Part shown: positions 1 through 11,571 of the stretch, in pieces
How positions within the stretch are numbered: the stretch's first letter is position 1
Layout of the letters: each line of letters starts with the position of its first letter
Source: Schistocerca nitens
Taxonomy: Eukaryota; Arthropoda; Insecta; Orthoptera; Acrididae
NCBI RefSeq assembly: GCF_023898315.1
Contig: NC_064614.1
Span: forward strand, 378,447,348-378,511,347
Length of the DNA: 64,000 nucleotides
Reading direction: 5' to 3'
Position numbers and translations under genes: made by a program
Notes under the pieces: generated by a model
Told to the model about the DNA's origin: nothing
The model's database searches: none
The model's input: the letters and a program-made list of their open reading frames with translations, nothing else

Positions 1-639
1 ATCCCTGTACGTTATTATTTACTATTTTTATTAATCTTTCAGTATTCGTGATATTAACCGACTTTGATGTTACTATAACTTTTCCGTCTCGTGACTTGAA
101 ATAAGGATCGATCTTACCACAATCCACTACCGCATCGCTCTTCACCGTAAGTTACGTAGTTTTCGCATAATGAGCGAAAAACCAAACAATGCCCCAAGCT
201 GCGGGCCACGTGGCCCCCCGGCGGCAGAGACCATCTCACTGTCCGTTGCAAATCTCGCGCGGGCACGCTACGCGCTTCTGCGAATCGCGCACCATGTAGC
301 GCGCTCGCTCTCCACAAAGCAATCTTTGCATACTAGAAATATTCATCTAGTAACGGGGGGTTTGTACCGTCACAGGTGTTGAACGTCCACGTTTCACCAC
401 AGGAAGTGGAACCGGAGGATTGTCCGTTTGTAGAGGAGAATAGACGGGAGTTTGGAAAACATATCACTTCACAGTACAATGGTCGTGCGACGACATGTGT
501 TTCGCAGCACACTGCTCAGCGCTCGTTCTCGAAATTGGATCCCCCCACCAGATAACCCCGATATTTTCCACTGTTGTCACAACGATACCGTCAGTTACCT
601 TTGCAGCAGACAAAAGATCGTCATTAAATTTTGGTAGAC
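1..639. other. Unassigned sequence
   Basis: No gene, RNA or repeat could be assigned. The stretch around 195-310 is GC-rich compared with its surroundings, and short open frames occur on both strands, but none resembles a family I recognise. It lies directly upstream of a broken Tc1-like transposase, so part of it could be decayed N-terminal transposon sequence. Confidence 0.4.
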
Positions 640-1221
640 TGGAAATATATCAGCTGGTAGGATGAAACGCACGTTTCTTTACACCAGATCGATGGTCGTG
701 TTCGAATACGCCGTCATCCAGCGAGATAGTCCTCGGAACATGCACCGCACCAAGAGCGCGGGCCGGTGGGGGCCGTGTTATGCCATAAGGATGCTCACCT
801 GGGCTTTCGTGGAACCCAGTAGTTATCGAACGCACCGTAATAGCCGTGGATTACGTGAACATTATTGAATTACCCATGCTTGATGTCTTCCCCTACGACG
901 ATGGTATTTAACAGGGGATAACTGTCCATGTTACAGTGCCAGAATCGTGCTACAGTGGTTTGAGTATCATGCTAGTAAACTCACGTTGATGTCTTTGCCA
1001 CCAAATAAATTGATTTGGACCCAATGGAACACGTCTGCGACGCTGTTGGATTATATCCCAGAGTCCACAAGCTTTTGGCTGATAATTTAATGGAATTGCG
1101 TGACCTGAGCATAGAAACCTGGTGCTACATGCCTCCGAAAACACAACAAGGATATGCCATAAGCATGTCACGCAGAATCGCTGTTGCATTGCGTTCCAGA
1201 GGTGGACCAACACGCTACTAA
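640..1221 (+). pseudogene. Tc1-like transposase, broken C-terminal part
   Basis: Transposase of the Tc1 (DD34E) group, which cuts and pastes its own element at TA sites. Conceptual translation in three frames gives, in order, a stretch with the GRVRI-type strand, a degraded VM-x-GC strand near 780, the second catalytic Asp in a DNCPC context near 922, a P-P-N motif near 1005, then after a frameshift SPDLDPMEHV with the catalytic Glu near 1025, and the usual carboxy end GGPTRY followed by a stop at 1221. In-frame stops near 786 and 906 and the frameshift near 1010 show it is dead. The N-terminal DNA-binding half was not found. The family call is from motif recognition. Confidence 0.7.
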
Positions 1222-2170
1222 CAAGGAGTACTTCCCATCGCACCCCACTAAGATTTAGTGATAAGATAGCCCAGTGGATCGCCAGTCAAACACTGAACAC
1301 TGATCAAGCATGAAAACAGGAAGAAAGTGCACCGAACTATTTTTTAAAAAAAGCAGAATAAAAACAGTGAACGGTCCAAGTTCAAGACGTACAACGTCAG
1401 TCGAAGTGTAAGAACCGCGGCGTCGTGGTTGTGTGGCCACAGTTGTGGACTGCAAAGCATGAGTTTAGTGTTCAGAACTTCCTCGTGCCCCATTTCCTTT
1501 TTTTCACAAAATTATGAATTTTCTGTGCAGTCTGTTCTTCTCTAGTCTCGGCAGTTGTCATACTGTACACTGGTTATAGAATATGAGCCATGTGAGAAGA
1601 ATGTAGTACTCTCGTAAGTAAATGTGATGAATAGTGAGTGCAGGCGAGAGGCAGCATAGACCTCTCAAATGAAAACAACAAATAAACGGGTGTGAACTAA
1701 ATTACAGCAAAGGAATTCAAGAGCCAAAACTTCCAAAACAGAACACAGAGTCGTAATATGTGACACTTGTGCAGAACAAATAGGAGGTAGGTATGTCGCT
1801 ATTGCAAACGGACGTTACACCATGACAGAGACACAAATCTGAATACAGTGAATAGACACGTCACTGAGGGGACGGGAGTTCAAAATTTTGCGAGAAAAAA
1901 TGGGACACGAGAAGATTCGAACACAGATCTCGTTCTTTGCAGTCCACCACCTTGCCCACATAACCACGCTGGAGTGGCCCATAAAGTTCGCTCGATGTTG
2001 CACTTGCTAGGCTTGGACCGTGCACTTTTTTCTATTTTGCTGTTTTTCTCACCGTCCAGTACACCTTCTTCTGTTTTCAATCCTGACTTGTGTTCAGTTT
2101 TTGATGGGCTATACACTGGGCCATCTTACCACTAAGTCTGAGGGAGTGCGATGGAGAGTTTCCCCTGCAA
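1212..2170. repeat. Foldback element or inverted pair of one repeat family
   Basis: The left arm, about 1212-1525, matches the reverse complement of the right arm, about 1868-2170. Shared landmarks are CCATCGCACYCC near 1228 and again (reversed) near 2150, a TTAGTG-TAAGAT-GCCCAGT block near 1255 and 2120, a CGGTCCAAG block near 1371 and 2018, and a CTCGTG-CCCATTT block near 1484 and 1908. Identity is imperfect. About 340 bp lies between the arms. It starts right after the Tc1-like transposase and ends just before a 29-bp tandem duplication. It could be one foldback element or two head-to-head insertions of a dispersed repeat. Confidence 0.7.
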
Positions 2171-2176
2171 GCAGAT

Positions 2177-2234
2177 GGTCATTATGTTATCTCTTAGGTA
2201 TTTTCGGTCATTATGTTATCTCTTAGGTATTTTT
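2177..2234. repeat. 29-bp tandem duplication
   Basis: Two adjacent copies, 2177-2205 and 2206-2234, differ only at the last base. Each begins GGTCATTATGTTATCTC. The pair sits 10 bp before the first recognisable codon of the Jockey-like RT fragment, so it may mark the 5' truncation point of that insertion. Confidence 0.9.
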
Positions 2235-2239
2235 GGCTT

Positions 2240-3112
2240 TTCCGAGCGTTTGACTCAGTGTGGCACGACGGTCTCGAGTTCAAACTTTTTGAACAAGGGA
2301 TACCGACGTCCCACATGACGCTACTGCGGTTGTACCTGTCTGAACGAACCTTCCACGTGAGGGTTGACGACGGTACGTCCACAGACCGGCAGATACGTGC
2401 AGGGGTGCAACAGGGGTCGATCTTCGGCCCCTCGCTGTACTCCCTGTACACTGCCGACGCCCCGAAAGTGGCAGGAGTCGAACTGTCCCTGTACGCTGAT
2501 GATACAGCCCTGTTCACTCGCAGCATGAACGCCCAAGTGCTGAGAAACCGCCTCCAACGAGGGTGCGACGCCTTGGGCTCATGGGTACAAAGTGGCGGCT
2601 GAACTTCAACGCCACGAAGAGCCAGGTAGTTGTGTTCACCCGAAGACTTCTGCCGTCAGGGCTTACGCCAGTTGAAATCCTGGGAGAACCTATCCCATCG
2701 AGTGGGACGGCGAAATACCTAGGGGTACCCTAGACCGCAAGCTCACCTGGAAGCATCACATCCGTGATGTGAAAGGGAAAGCAATATGACGCCTTCGCGT
2801 CCTGTATCCGCTGCTAAACCCGCTGTCGTCACTGCCACCGCAACACGGCATCACGGCAACCTAACACTGGTCCGCCCACTGTTAGAGTATGCGGTCGTGG
2901 TCTGGAGGAAAGCCGCAGATGCTCACATTGTGACTCTGCAGCGGATACAGAACCGCGCCTTGAAGACTGCTATGCATCTTCCGAGAGGCGCCTCTCGACG
3001 CGCCAACTCCACGAGGACACCGGGATCTTGCCTCTCCGAGACAGGTTTCGCGCCATCGCCAGGAAGTTCTACGAGAAAGCGGGACGCTCCTGCAACCGGC
3101 TCATCCGTGGAC
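2240..3112 (+). pseudogene. Jockey-like non-LTR retrotransposon, RT and C-terminal part
   Basis: Encodes the palm of a reverse transcriptase, which copies the element's RNA at a nicked target. Block A (AFDSVWHDGL) is near 2244, block B (AGVQQGSIFGP) near 2400 and the catalytic YADD near 2493. The frame then shifts near 2590, and the other frame continues with a WRLNFNATKSQ segment and the thumb motif KYLGV near 2716. After further shifts, the conserved tail with RPLLEYA-VVW near 2875, LQRIQNRALK near 2935 and RDRF near 3035 follows. The endonuclease and fingers are missing, so the copy is 5'-truncated at about 2240. Assignment to the Jockey group is by general resemblance. Confidence 0.75.
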
Positions 3113-4135
3113 AGAGTGTGTCTTTCCCTTTTTCAGGTTACATCAGCTATGGCCAATCAACAAGAGTGGTAATATATCTTTCTCTCTTTTACAGGAACCG
3201 CAGGAATGACAAGTTTTTTTGTCCAAACTGCACCACCTCGAGCCAAGGATAGGCTCGTGTTTTCAGCGTCAGTGTCAGCGTCAGGTATTTTCGGCGTGAT
3301 TGATTCAGGTTGCGCTTCTGGCTGTTCTGCCGAAGTGTTTCTAATTTATGCACAGTACTTCGACGATCGGATGAGCGTTCTTCTCAAGGTACTACGAGGA
3401 TTCCGCTTACACGCAGTCCTTGACTGGATACCAACCAGATCGTGAACTCGTACTTTAGTCTCACTCCGCTATTTCCATTCCCGACACGATGCTCTGTTGT
3501 TTTTCAAAGCGCGCAGTGATATTCCGTGAAAAGCAAATTCTCTCCGCATTTTCTAGCTCTGGTGGATGTGATGGCCTGCGATGTCTTAATAAGTTGAGTG
3601 CTGAAACTAAGTCTTCTTGAAAGTGAAACCCCGTCCCTATTTCTGACGTCTTTATCTCAATAGACTCCTTATTATGCTGTCCTGTAGACATCTCTCGTCA
3701 ACTGTTTTCATATTGTGCCTCACTTAAGGTATACCGCATTCGCACGGAAGGCGAACACACCCGACTTTCAAAGACATAGACCGTCTTTAACATTACAAAG
3801 AATACTGTTTATCTTAGGTAAAATGAGCGAAATACACTAGATGTTATGTTTACGTAGGTGTCCACTCATCTTCCCGGGTACTGGAAGACGAGCGGTTCTT
3901 GGCTTTTCTTCCTGTATTTCAGTCTCAACCTCTTTCTCAGGCATTCTTGATTTTGGCTGCAACGCCCATTCAATCTGGCGATCTGAGTACGCATTTCTTC
4001 GGAATATTATTATTTGTATGTGTTTCTCTCTATCTCAAAGCGTTCGAGCCCTTTCTTCTTCTTTCTTTTGGTGTTCAGACCATGAGGTTGGTTTGCAGTC
4101 GAGCGGCATTCCTCTCTATCTGCCTCCCTTTTCAT
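3113..4135. other. Unassigned sequence
   Basis: No coding signal. A short GTCAGTGTCAGCGTCAGG repeat lies near 3270. Pyrimidine tracts ending in CAG occur near 3135 and 3194 but have no exon context, so I do not treat them as splice sites. Confidence 0.4.
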
Positions 4136-4690
4136 TTCCACGTATGTGTTACATCCAAAGTGTGTGATATCCCAAGTCGTCCCCGCCGATTGCTTCCCTC
4201 AATAGCTCCTTCTGCTACTGTTCCAATGATGTGTCCTAGGACGTGCCCTACCAGTTTGTCTCTTCTTGTTTGGACGTGCCTCCACACAGATCTGGTTTCC
4301 TGTACTCTTCTAAGCACCTCTTCATTTGTTGCTTTGTCTTTCCAACTGATCTTGTTCATCCTTATATAGCACCACATCGCTAGGGTTCAAACGGTTCAAA
4401 TGGCTCTGAGCACTCTGAGAGTTAACATCTGAGGTCATTAGTCCCCTAGAACTTAGAACTACCTAAACCTAACTAACCTCAGGACATCACACACATCCAT
4501 GCCCGAGGCAGGATTCAAACCTGCGACCGTAGCGGTCGCGCGGTTCCAGACTGAAGCTCCTAGAACTGCTCGGCCAAGCCGGCCTGCCATATCTAGGGTC
4601 TCTAGCCGTCTTCTCTCTTCTCTTCCCATTGTCCAGGTTTCACATCCGTATAGGGCCAGCACCTTTGGCATCAAATTTCTTTATGATGGA
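4136..4690 (-). pseudogene. RTE-like retrotransposon C-terminal fragment, split by a SINE
   Basis: On the minus strand, 4674 to about 4590 encodes LYGCETWTMGREERRRLETLDM, and about 4385 to 4136 encodes a continuation with WCYIRMNKISW, NEEVLRRV and RRDKLVGHVLGH. This is the conserved region after the RT thumb in RTE-clade elements (the MWCWRRLL-type region of BovB). The two halves are separated by a 196-bp SINE. The flanks ATCGCTAGGG and ATATCTAGGG look like a decayed target duplication of the SINE. The RT palm is absent, so the copy is 5'-truncated near 4690. Confidence 0.75.
4389..4584 (-). mobile_element. SINE, class-II-tRNA head
   Basis: The minus strand carries a tRNA-derived head with GTGGCCGAG-type A box, a long variable-arm region GCGCGACCGCTACGGTCGC and B box GGTTTGAATCCTG, followed by the body (ATGTCCTGAGGTTAGTTAGG, GTTCTAGGGGACTAATGACC) and the end GAGCCATTTGAACC. 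The long variable arm indicates a Leu- or Ser-type ancestor. It is non-autonomous and probably relies on a LINE reverse transcriptase. Confidence 0.9.
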
Positions 4691-5440
4691 CGATGACGGC
4701 TCGAGATATCGAGATAGCGCACATAAGTGTTCTGCATAATCCAGGGACCCATCCGCTTTTCTCTTAAAATTTAGAAGCTTGTTTCATCATTGTGAGTGCG
4801 GATTTCACTGCCTCGGTCAGTGTATCGGTGTCGTTACCGATAGCTGTACAGAGCACTAAAGGTTTATTAAAATTCGAGAACCTGAGACATCAGAAGGTGG
4901 TGAGTACAGTCTCACAAATAAAAACTGATTAATGTTAGATGGAACTATAATCTTGTCCCACCCTTCTAACATATTGAGATTCTGCTATTACAGAAGCGGC
5001 ATATGAGAAAGTGTGAGAATAATTTCAACCGGTCCTCTATAATGTTAGTGGTGGGTGAAAGAGAGTTCTCAACGCTTAGAAGACATGGACACAGTCTTTG
5101 GCGATGTTACGTAATGATACCGTGCGCTAACGAGTCACACGCCGTTAAGTGCTATAAACTGTCACCACAACGGCAGTCACGATTTATTACTATAGCCAAG
5201 AGATTGACTTGAAGTTTGCGCATAACCAGTGCGGCTATTTCACTAATTTTACTCGCTCTTCAAGAGCACCCCAGACAACGCGAAACTGATGGTATGATGT
5301 GCCATCATAAGAGGGCTATTTCTTTTTCAACTTATGATTTGTCACGGAATTAAACCACGGTGGAAATCTGATGAAGATTTGTGAAGATTAGTTGCACAGT
5401 GTCTCTAGCACGCCTGTCGATCAAGTCACGTCGCACTTTT
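4691..5440. other. Unassigned sequence
   Basis: AT-rich sequence in which I see no gene, RNA or repeat I can name. Confidence 0.4.
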
Positions 5441-5960
5441 TAGTTCTGAGTGGACAGTGAGCAGGTAAAGATGCTTACAGAAATAGTGTGCCCTGCCAAG
5501 TGTGAAGTTCATGCTAACGGTTCAGCCTGGTTTCATACAGCCAAAATAAGGTAACTGTCATGCATGTTCTTTTTCATGACAATGCTCAGCCTCACAGTGC
5601 ATCGGCAACAACGACGCTCCAGCAGCGTTTGCGATGGGAGCTATGTTTGATCAACCACTTGGTTCCCTTCGATTTTCATCTTTATGCTAGCCATGCTGGC
5701 TATGACATCATTTTGGCAGAACAAGCTGCAGACCAGTGTAGACAAAGCACAGGCAGCCGCTTTCGGTGACGAGGGTAGTATAAATTTGGTACCACGCTGT
5801 GATAAACGTCTAAGCCTGAGTGGCGACTACGCAGTGAAGTAGCTGAAAGGTGTAGCTATGTGTTGCAAATAAAACATTATTTTTTTCTATTTCCTAACCT
5901 ATTGGAGGTTGAGAAAAGTATCCCTCGTACTTACGGGCATCTTGTATGGATCGGAAGTGT
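5441..5960 (+). pseudogene. mariner-like transposase C-terminal fossil
   Basis: A short frame from 5560 gives VLFHDNAQPHSA, the mariner block around the second catalytic Asp, then LRWELCL and a damaged PxFDFHLY segment standing for the usual PYSPDLAPSDYHLF, so the third Asp region is partly recognisable. Further shifted remnants up to about 5865 resemble the DKRL-SGDYVEK carboxy end. A GAAAAGTATCCCTCGTA stretch near 5913 may be the right terminal repeat. The N-terminus and the first Asp block were not found. Confidence 0.65.
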
Positions 5961-6959
5961 GGTCCATGGCCGCCGACACGCACTTGCACATTACGTAACA
6001 CTCAGGGCAACTTATCAAGAGGAAATCTTTCAAAGTCTATACAAAAACTACTACTTTGCCCAAGAATGTCATTAATTAATCAGGCCAAGAACCCCAAAAT
6101 TCTCTTCACAAACTTGCAAAGATTTCAGTTGCTGTCAGACGGTCCATAAGTGAAAATTATCAATATACCGTTGCAAAGATAAACCTCACACAATGCTTCA
6201 GGGACTAGCACATATTTCCAGATTACACGAACAGTCTCTGAACAGTTATATTACCTCATTTTCTTCTCATCCGTCTGAAATGAACAGCCTGCGGCTCTTC
6301 AGCTAGTTATTTCTGACCGTTTCGATTCGCAGCCAGGACTTTCACTTTTTCCTGACGAGAACGATGGAGGTTTTCGTCGAAAGCTCGACATTTTACCCAG
6401 TTGTGACTTGCCAAGTAAATCGATAATGTCTTATACAACGACATCACCGTGAGTAACTTCTATCTAGCATCCTACTTTTTAAGTACAAAGTATATTTAGA
6501 GAACACACTGTGTGTTGACATAGAACCTAAACTTTATTATCCGTGTTCTGATATATGAACAGCATATACACAAAAACGACACACAGTATCACCACGTATG
6601 CCCGAGAGCGGACACAAACTCTCCTGTAAAAGGTAACGGCAATATCAGCAGATAAACCAAGCCGTGATACGCCTTCATGATTCTTCTATAGGAATCTGCT
6701 GCTAGAATTAGATCACACATTTGTATTCCTACAGGACCTTCAGACCATTGAGTGGTGCATTGTTTCTGAATTGTGTTAGTTATCAGATAAAATTTTCCTG
6801 AGATAGTTACATATTTGCCGGGATTATGAGATTATCTGACCTCATTCCTATCCTTGACATAAGAAGCGATCAAAAAGTTTCCGTTTGAGGACGCTGCTGC
6901 AGCGTATATGCAGCGTAGCGCGATTCCGATGCGGGTGCATAAACGTCGACTTGTATGTA
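5961..6959. other. Unassigned sequence
   Basis: No recognised feature. The only large open frames are short and unlike known families. Confidence 0.4.
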
Positions 6960-7780
6960 AGGGACTAGTGTGGCATTTGAGCCACACTAATGCGCAGACG
7001 TGATCTAAGGCGTCACTATTACCAGATGGGCTCAAACAGGGCTAACGAAAGACAAACACCAGTTGACATCCACCGGAGAATGAAGAATGTGTCGGCATAT
7101 CTGTCGAAAACTACCATTGTGGGATGGTGTACCAAGTTCCCGCTGGTCGCGATTCGACACAAGGTTCTGGTCGATCTCGGAGGCCAGCCTCATCAGCAGT
7201 GGAAACCGAAGTCGAAAACGTCGACGATGCAGAGGTGTCATCCATCGTCCCCCCGTCCCAAGAAGTTGAAGAACCAGCCTTCTGCAGGTAAGGTGATGAC
7301 TAATGGATCCCATTGCCTATTGAGTTCAAAAAAACTGGCGTCTACATCACTGGGAAACGGTACTGCGCAAAACTGGAGTGACAATGGTGAAACGGCCGGG
7401 AAATCTGTAACAAGTGGTGCTTTTGTGTTTTGATAATGCATGTCCCCATATCGCAAATGACGTAACGCAGCAGTTTTTCCAACTGAAGTGGAAGACACAC
7501 TAGCACGTGCTCTATAGTTCTGATCTTTCCCCACGTTACTATCACGCATTAGGTCCCTTAATTAAGGCTTTGAAGGGACGACGATTCCTGTCGGAGCCGG
7601 AAGTGCAACAGCCAGTTACGGACTTCTTCACGCAGCAGGACACGGTGTTTCACCAGATGGGTGTCTTCAGCTTGCGTCGGTGAGATGAGTACCTCACTTT
7701 TGCCTGACTGGCCTAAAGATTCTGAATTGTACGTCCCTGGAACAAATTTTTTGGTCGCCCTTATATCATACTACAATCGC
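6960..7780 (+). pseudogene. mariner-like transposase with internal deletion
   Basis: Near 7020-7130 a helix-turn-helix region reads SNRANERQTPVDIHRRMKN followed by LSKTTIV-WCTKF, then a GR-type linker to about 7225. The frame then passes straight into CHPSSPRPKKLKNQPSAGKV near 7240. In intact mariners this block lies after the GDETW block with the first catalytic Asp, so roughly 300 bp including that Asp appears deleted near 7230. A remnant FDNACPHIAN of the second Asp block is near 7430, and LIKALKGRRFLSEPEVQQPV is near 7560. The third Asp region is degraded (SSDLSPRYYHALG). Confidence 0.75.
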
Positions 7781-8300
7781 ATGGGAGAGCATCCAGAAAC
7801 TGCAGTTTTGAGGCTGGCACTGTTTTCAATAGATCTATCATTTATATCAGTGCAACGGAGATCTGTGAAAAACTAAAATTTGTTTGTTTTACTTTACAGT
7901 GGTACTTTTATTTTGTCAAATAATTACCGTTATCAGTACCACGTACCGTCATCGGGCCATCACTTGACGTGTAGACATCAAAACTGTATACCCAAGAAGA
8001 TGTGTGACTCTGGTTTGCATTACTATAGTAACACACTGACGATAAAGTACAATTCTAGACTAAGGAAAATGTATTGCTTCCTTATTTGAAAATCACACAG
8101 TTTTTTGGACACGTTTCTACGGTAGATGTGCTTGATTAAATCTTGAATGCCTGTCGTGGCCTCATGGACAGGCATGGAAATGATTGGTAGAAGTTGGAGG
8201 CCGATGTCCGTTTGTTATGTTTAGAATTGAAGCCGAGACACCTGCAGATGCATTCATGGGCTACACGCCCTCCACCTGTCGTCATCTTATTGCTTATTGC
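7781..8300. other. Unassigned sequence
   Basis: No gene or repeat recognised. Confidence 0.4.
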
Positions 8301-8309
8301 AGATATATT

Positions 8310-8996
8310 TTATATACTATCAGAACCCTCTGTTTTAGTTGCATTTTTATGTATTAGTTTTTTATTGTTACGTGTTCTATCACTTTGATTTTTAGGCATT
8401 TTTGTCGAACACTAATGTTTACATGTTATTATATTTAGTGTCGTAACAGTTATACTCCCATGTGTGTAATGTATTTTACGTTATTTCACTTTGACGACTC
8501 AGTCGTCACATTAATCCTGTTCTAACCGAATTATGTAGTTCTCATCGACTATAAGTAGTCTTAGTTTATTTACTGGTTTTCTCCAATCATACTTTATGGC
8601 GTCCTTTGCTCCTCGCTTATTTTTATTATGTTTGGCTTTTTTGGAGGTACCGTGGTATTGTGTATGTTGACATGCCTGTTCTCATTGCTTATTTCACTCT
8701 AATCCTGACAAAGCTTTTTATACTAAGACTTTCTTTTGGCTCTTTACGACGAGTTCATACGTGATTACCGATCTTAACCGTTGGCTTCATTGTCCTATCA
8801 CACATCACCGGTCGTTGTATTGTTCAATTATTGTATATTTCTGTATACCATCCGTACTCCCTGTTTTAACTGTGTATTTATCTTTTATCTTTTTATTCTG
8901 ATGCACTCTGTTACGATGACTTTCAGGCCTTTTTGCGAACACTCATATTTGCATGTTATTATATTTATTCTTATAATTATTGTTATTCTATATCAT
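8310..8996. repeat. Imperfect direct repeat, two copies about 525 bp apart
   Basis: About 8310-8440 and 8840-8968 align with scattered differences. Shared landmarks are CCCT(C/-)TGTTTTA, then TTTTTAGGCATTTTTG versus TTTCAGGCCTTTTTGCG, CGAACACT, and CATGTTATTATATTTA. It is probably a dispersed AT-rich repeat present twice, or an old local duplication. No coding capacity. Confidence 0.6.
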
Positions 8997-9293
8997 ACTT
9001 ATTTATTTATTCATTATTAACTTCATCTTTTGTTGAGGTCTCTGCTTCTATGTTGACGTCTTTGTTCCAATCCCATGCTTTTGTATGACGTGGGTGTGAC
9101 CTTCCCCTCCCCCCATAAGTGACTGACCCACTGGCCCATCCGCCACACGTTTATGTTTCTATAATCATGTGCGTAATACCACATTTCACGGCTTTACCTT
9201 CCATTTAGGTACGTCAACTCTACAGTACTTGCGTGCTAGTAGTTTCGCATTTTGTTCGCAATTAGTACCGGCTGAACATAAAGCCTTCGACTT

Positions 9294-9487
9294 TGAGTGG
9301 CCGAGCGATTCTAGACGCTTCAGCCTGGAACCGCGCGATCGCTACGGTTGCAGGTTCGAATCCTGCCTCGGGCATGGATGTGTGTGATCTCCTTAGGTTA
9401 GTCAGATTTAAGTAGTTCTAAGTACTAGGGGACTGACGACCTCAGATGTTAAGCTCCATAGTGCTCAGAGACATATGAACCGTTTTT
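9294..9487 (+). mobile_element. SINE, class-II-tRNA head
   Basis: Same family as the copy at 4389-4584, in plus orientation. The A box is GTGGCCGAGCGATTC, the variable arm CGCGCGATCGCTACGGTTG and the B box GGTTCGAATCC. It is near full length and ends at about GACATATGAACCG. Target duplications are not clear. Confidence 0.9.
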
Positions 9488-10159
9488 CAGACTTCGAAAC
9501 CGGTCGTGCAATAAATAAAAAATTACTGGCAACTGAAGTGGATTTTTTTTATTCTATTAACATGTTCCTTAGTTGTGAATGTTCACCCGACAAAAGGTGA
9601 AAGCAAATGTAAAATATGCAGCTCACATAGTTCGTGAATTTTGGAACATTCTCTAGATAGATGACATAAACGGAAGTAATTACTATGTAGTGTTCGTTTT
9701 TCTTCACTACTTTTAGTAGGAGAATTTAAACCTTGATTCAGTTTTACTACAGTATTAAGCTATTCGTTGTACATGAAATATTAGCTTTATAAATATTGAT
9801 GAAATTTGACTAATGGTCTTCATAGAATTCAAATACAGTATAATGTTTGTATTCCTCATTTTATTTGATTAGTATTTTATCGATAAAAAGTTGAAAAAGT
9901 AGCCGACTGAAAGATTTAAAATTTCATTAAAGTGCGGTATGTAAAGAAGTGCGATCACTTCCTTCTGCAATACAGCAATACCTTTAATTTCTACTCTTTA
10001 CCGCAATGACTCAGTATTGATTCTATGAAGGCTGTCATCATCATTTCCAGTATCGATATAGATTTGAATTGATCCGTTGGTTGTCGATTCCCTTATTTTC
10101 CTCGTTTTATTCCATTTTAGTCGTCCATCTCGGTGTACGTAAGCTTTTATCAACAGGTA
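9488..10159. other. Unassigned AT-rich sequence
   Basis: AT-rich with no recognised feature. Confidence 0.4.
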
Positions 10160-10615
10160 TCCTTTTTCTTGGACTGAGATCGTTAGCTGCCAGGCCTCCT
10201 ACGATGTCTGAATTAACTGAGCCATCCAAGCAGGACTCACTACCTTTCCTCACAGCCTTACACCCGCCAGAACCTTTTACCCTTTCCTTCCAAATTTCTC
10301 AGAAATTCTCCTGCATATCTTGATGGACTAGCACTCTCCTTGGTCTGTCGCTAAGCCATTTTTTGCAATATCCCTTTTTTTCTTTTTTTTTCAGGAACGC
10401 TAGTGCTTCAATGTATGGAGAAGAACTTTTTAGAAGTTTGGAAGGTAGCAGATGAGACAGAGGCGGAAGTAAATCGGCGAGGGCGGTCGTGTGCCATGCT
10501 TGGATAACTCAGTTTTTAGATCACTTGCCCACCAAAGGCAAAAATTAGAGTCCAGGAAAATTTAAATCCGCGCCTCCTCCGTTGCAGAGTGAAAATTCTT
10601 TCTGGAAACTTAGAA
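10160..10615. repeat. Inverted pair of a tRNA-headed repeat
   Basis: The plus-strand copy, about 10395-10610, has GGATAACTCAGTTTTTAGATC, CACTTGCCCACCAAAGGC and a damaged B box TTAGAGTCCAG. It is followed by TTGCAGAGTGAAAATTCTTTCTGG, a junction typical of this repeat. The minus-strand copy, about 10395 down to 10160, has GGATGGCTCAGTTAATTC and the shared GCTAGT(G/C)... start at the centre. The two copies share a centre near 10390 (a poly-pyrimidine run 10371-10393), and both tRNA-like units read outward. Both are too damaged to be tRNA genes. Confidence 0.55.
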
Positions 10616-10689
10616 AAATTGGCGTTCTGGATCACGTTGCATACAATGGTGAATTTGTTATGGCAGCTATATCAGGCATAATGACACTA

Positions 10690-10995
10690 GGCCCGCCTAG
10701 AGCTGCTAAGTAATGCAGCGGCTGATCGTGCTGCTGCGAGAGCCCACTGTGACGGACACGGACGGCGCCCTAGCCGGCCGGGCAGCCAGCCCGGAGCGCC
10801 TTGGGGCAGACGCGACGTAAACTGGCGCGCTAATCGATTCACGCCGGTTTAGGCCAGCAGCCGCAGCCGCAGGCCGCTTTGAACTAAGCCGCCTCCCGCC
10901 CGCTTACCTCCACACACCGTCGCGGCTCGCCGCCGAATATTCACGTCCCTCCGCTGGCGCAACGGCACCGGCGCAGGCGGGCTGCAATGCAACGC
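10690..10995. other. GC-rich, CpG-rich island
   Basis: About 300 bp of strongly GC- and CpG-rich DNA (for example CGCCCTAGCCGGCCGGGCAG near 10765) in otherwise AT-rich surroundings. It has no long open frame and no repeat I recognise. It could be a promoter-like CpG island, a first exon or a GC-rich repeat. Similar islands occur near 30020-30470 and 49310-49640. Confidence 0.6.
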
Positions 10996-11570
10996 TATCA
11001 CGACGTAATTACCTTTTGATGTACCTGACGGACGCCCATGTACACTTCACTCCCGATCTCTCACGTGAATTTTCTACTCAGTTATTACATCTACGTGGTT
11101 ACTATGTAACTCGCTCATAAGTGAGCGCAAGGGGTTGTACAAAACCACTTCCATAATATTATCTATTGAGACACACCAACTGAGGGCTGGAAATGCTTTT
11201 TGTCTGTCGCAATGACCTTCTTCAGCTGGACTGTGGAACGAATCTATACCAACGTGTCACACGATCAATACTAGTAGACGATACCTCTCTGTTTAATCAA
11301 CCATTCGATACCATTCGTATTTTGACGATGCTTCATTGAAAATTTAATATCTCATTTTCATTGTGGGATCGTTATGTTCTTCGACGACCATTATTTGAAA
11401 TTTCATTTGTCTTTTTATAGTTTTCCTTTATATTTTGATAGTCCATTACTTTGATTTTACTTTTGAAAGCGTTAATTATAGAACGAAATTGGATTTGTTT
11501 GTCTCGTCAGTATCTCGTGAGATAATTATATATTTAATATTACCAGAATCACGAAATTTCATCACCACAG
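10996..11570. other. Unassigned sequence
   Basis: AT-rich with no recognised feature. Confidence 0.4.
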
Positions 11571-11571
11571 T

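Noticed and set aside
3120..3250. Possible 3' splice sites and exons after the Jockey-like fragment
   Set aside because: Pyrimidine-CAG sequences are common; no reading frame with recognisable protein follows.
4500..4570. Possible tRNA gene
   Set aside because: Part of a SINE head: the body and tail of the SINE follow and many copies exist. The same holds for the other tRNA-like stretches.
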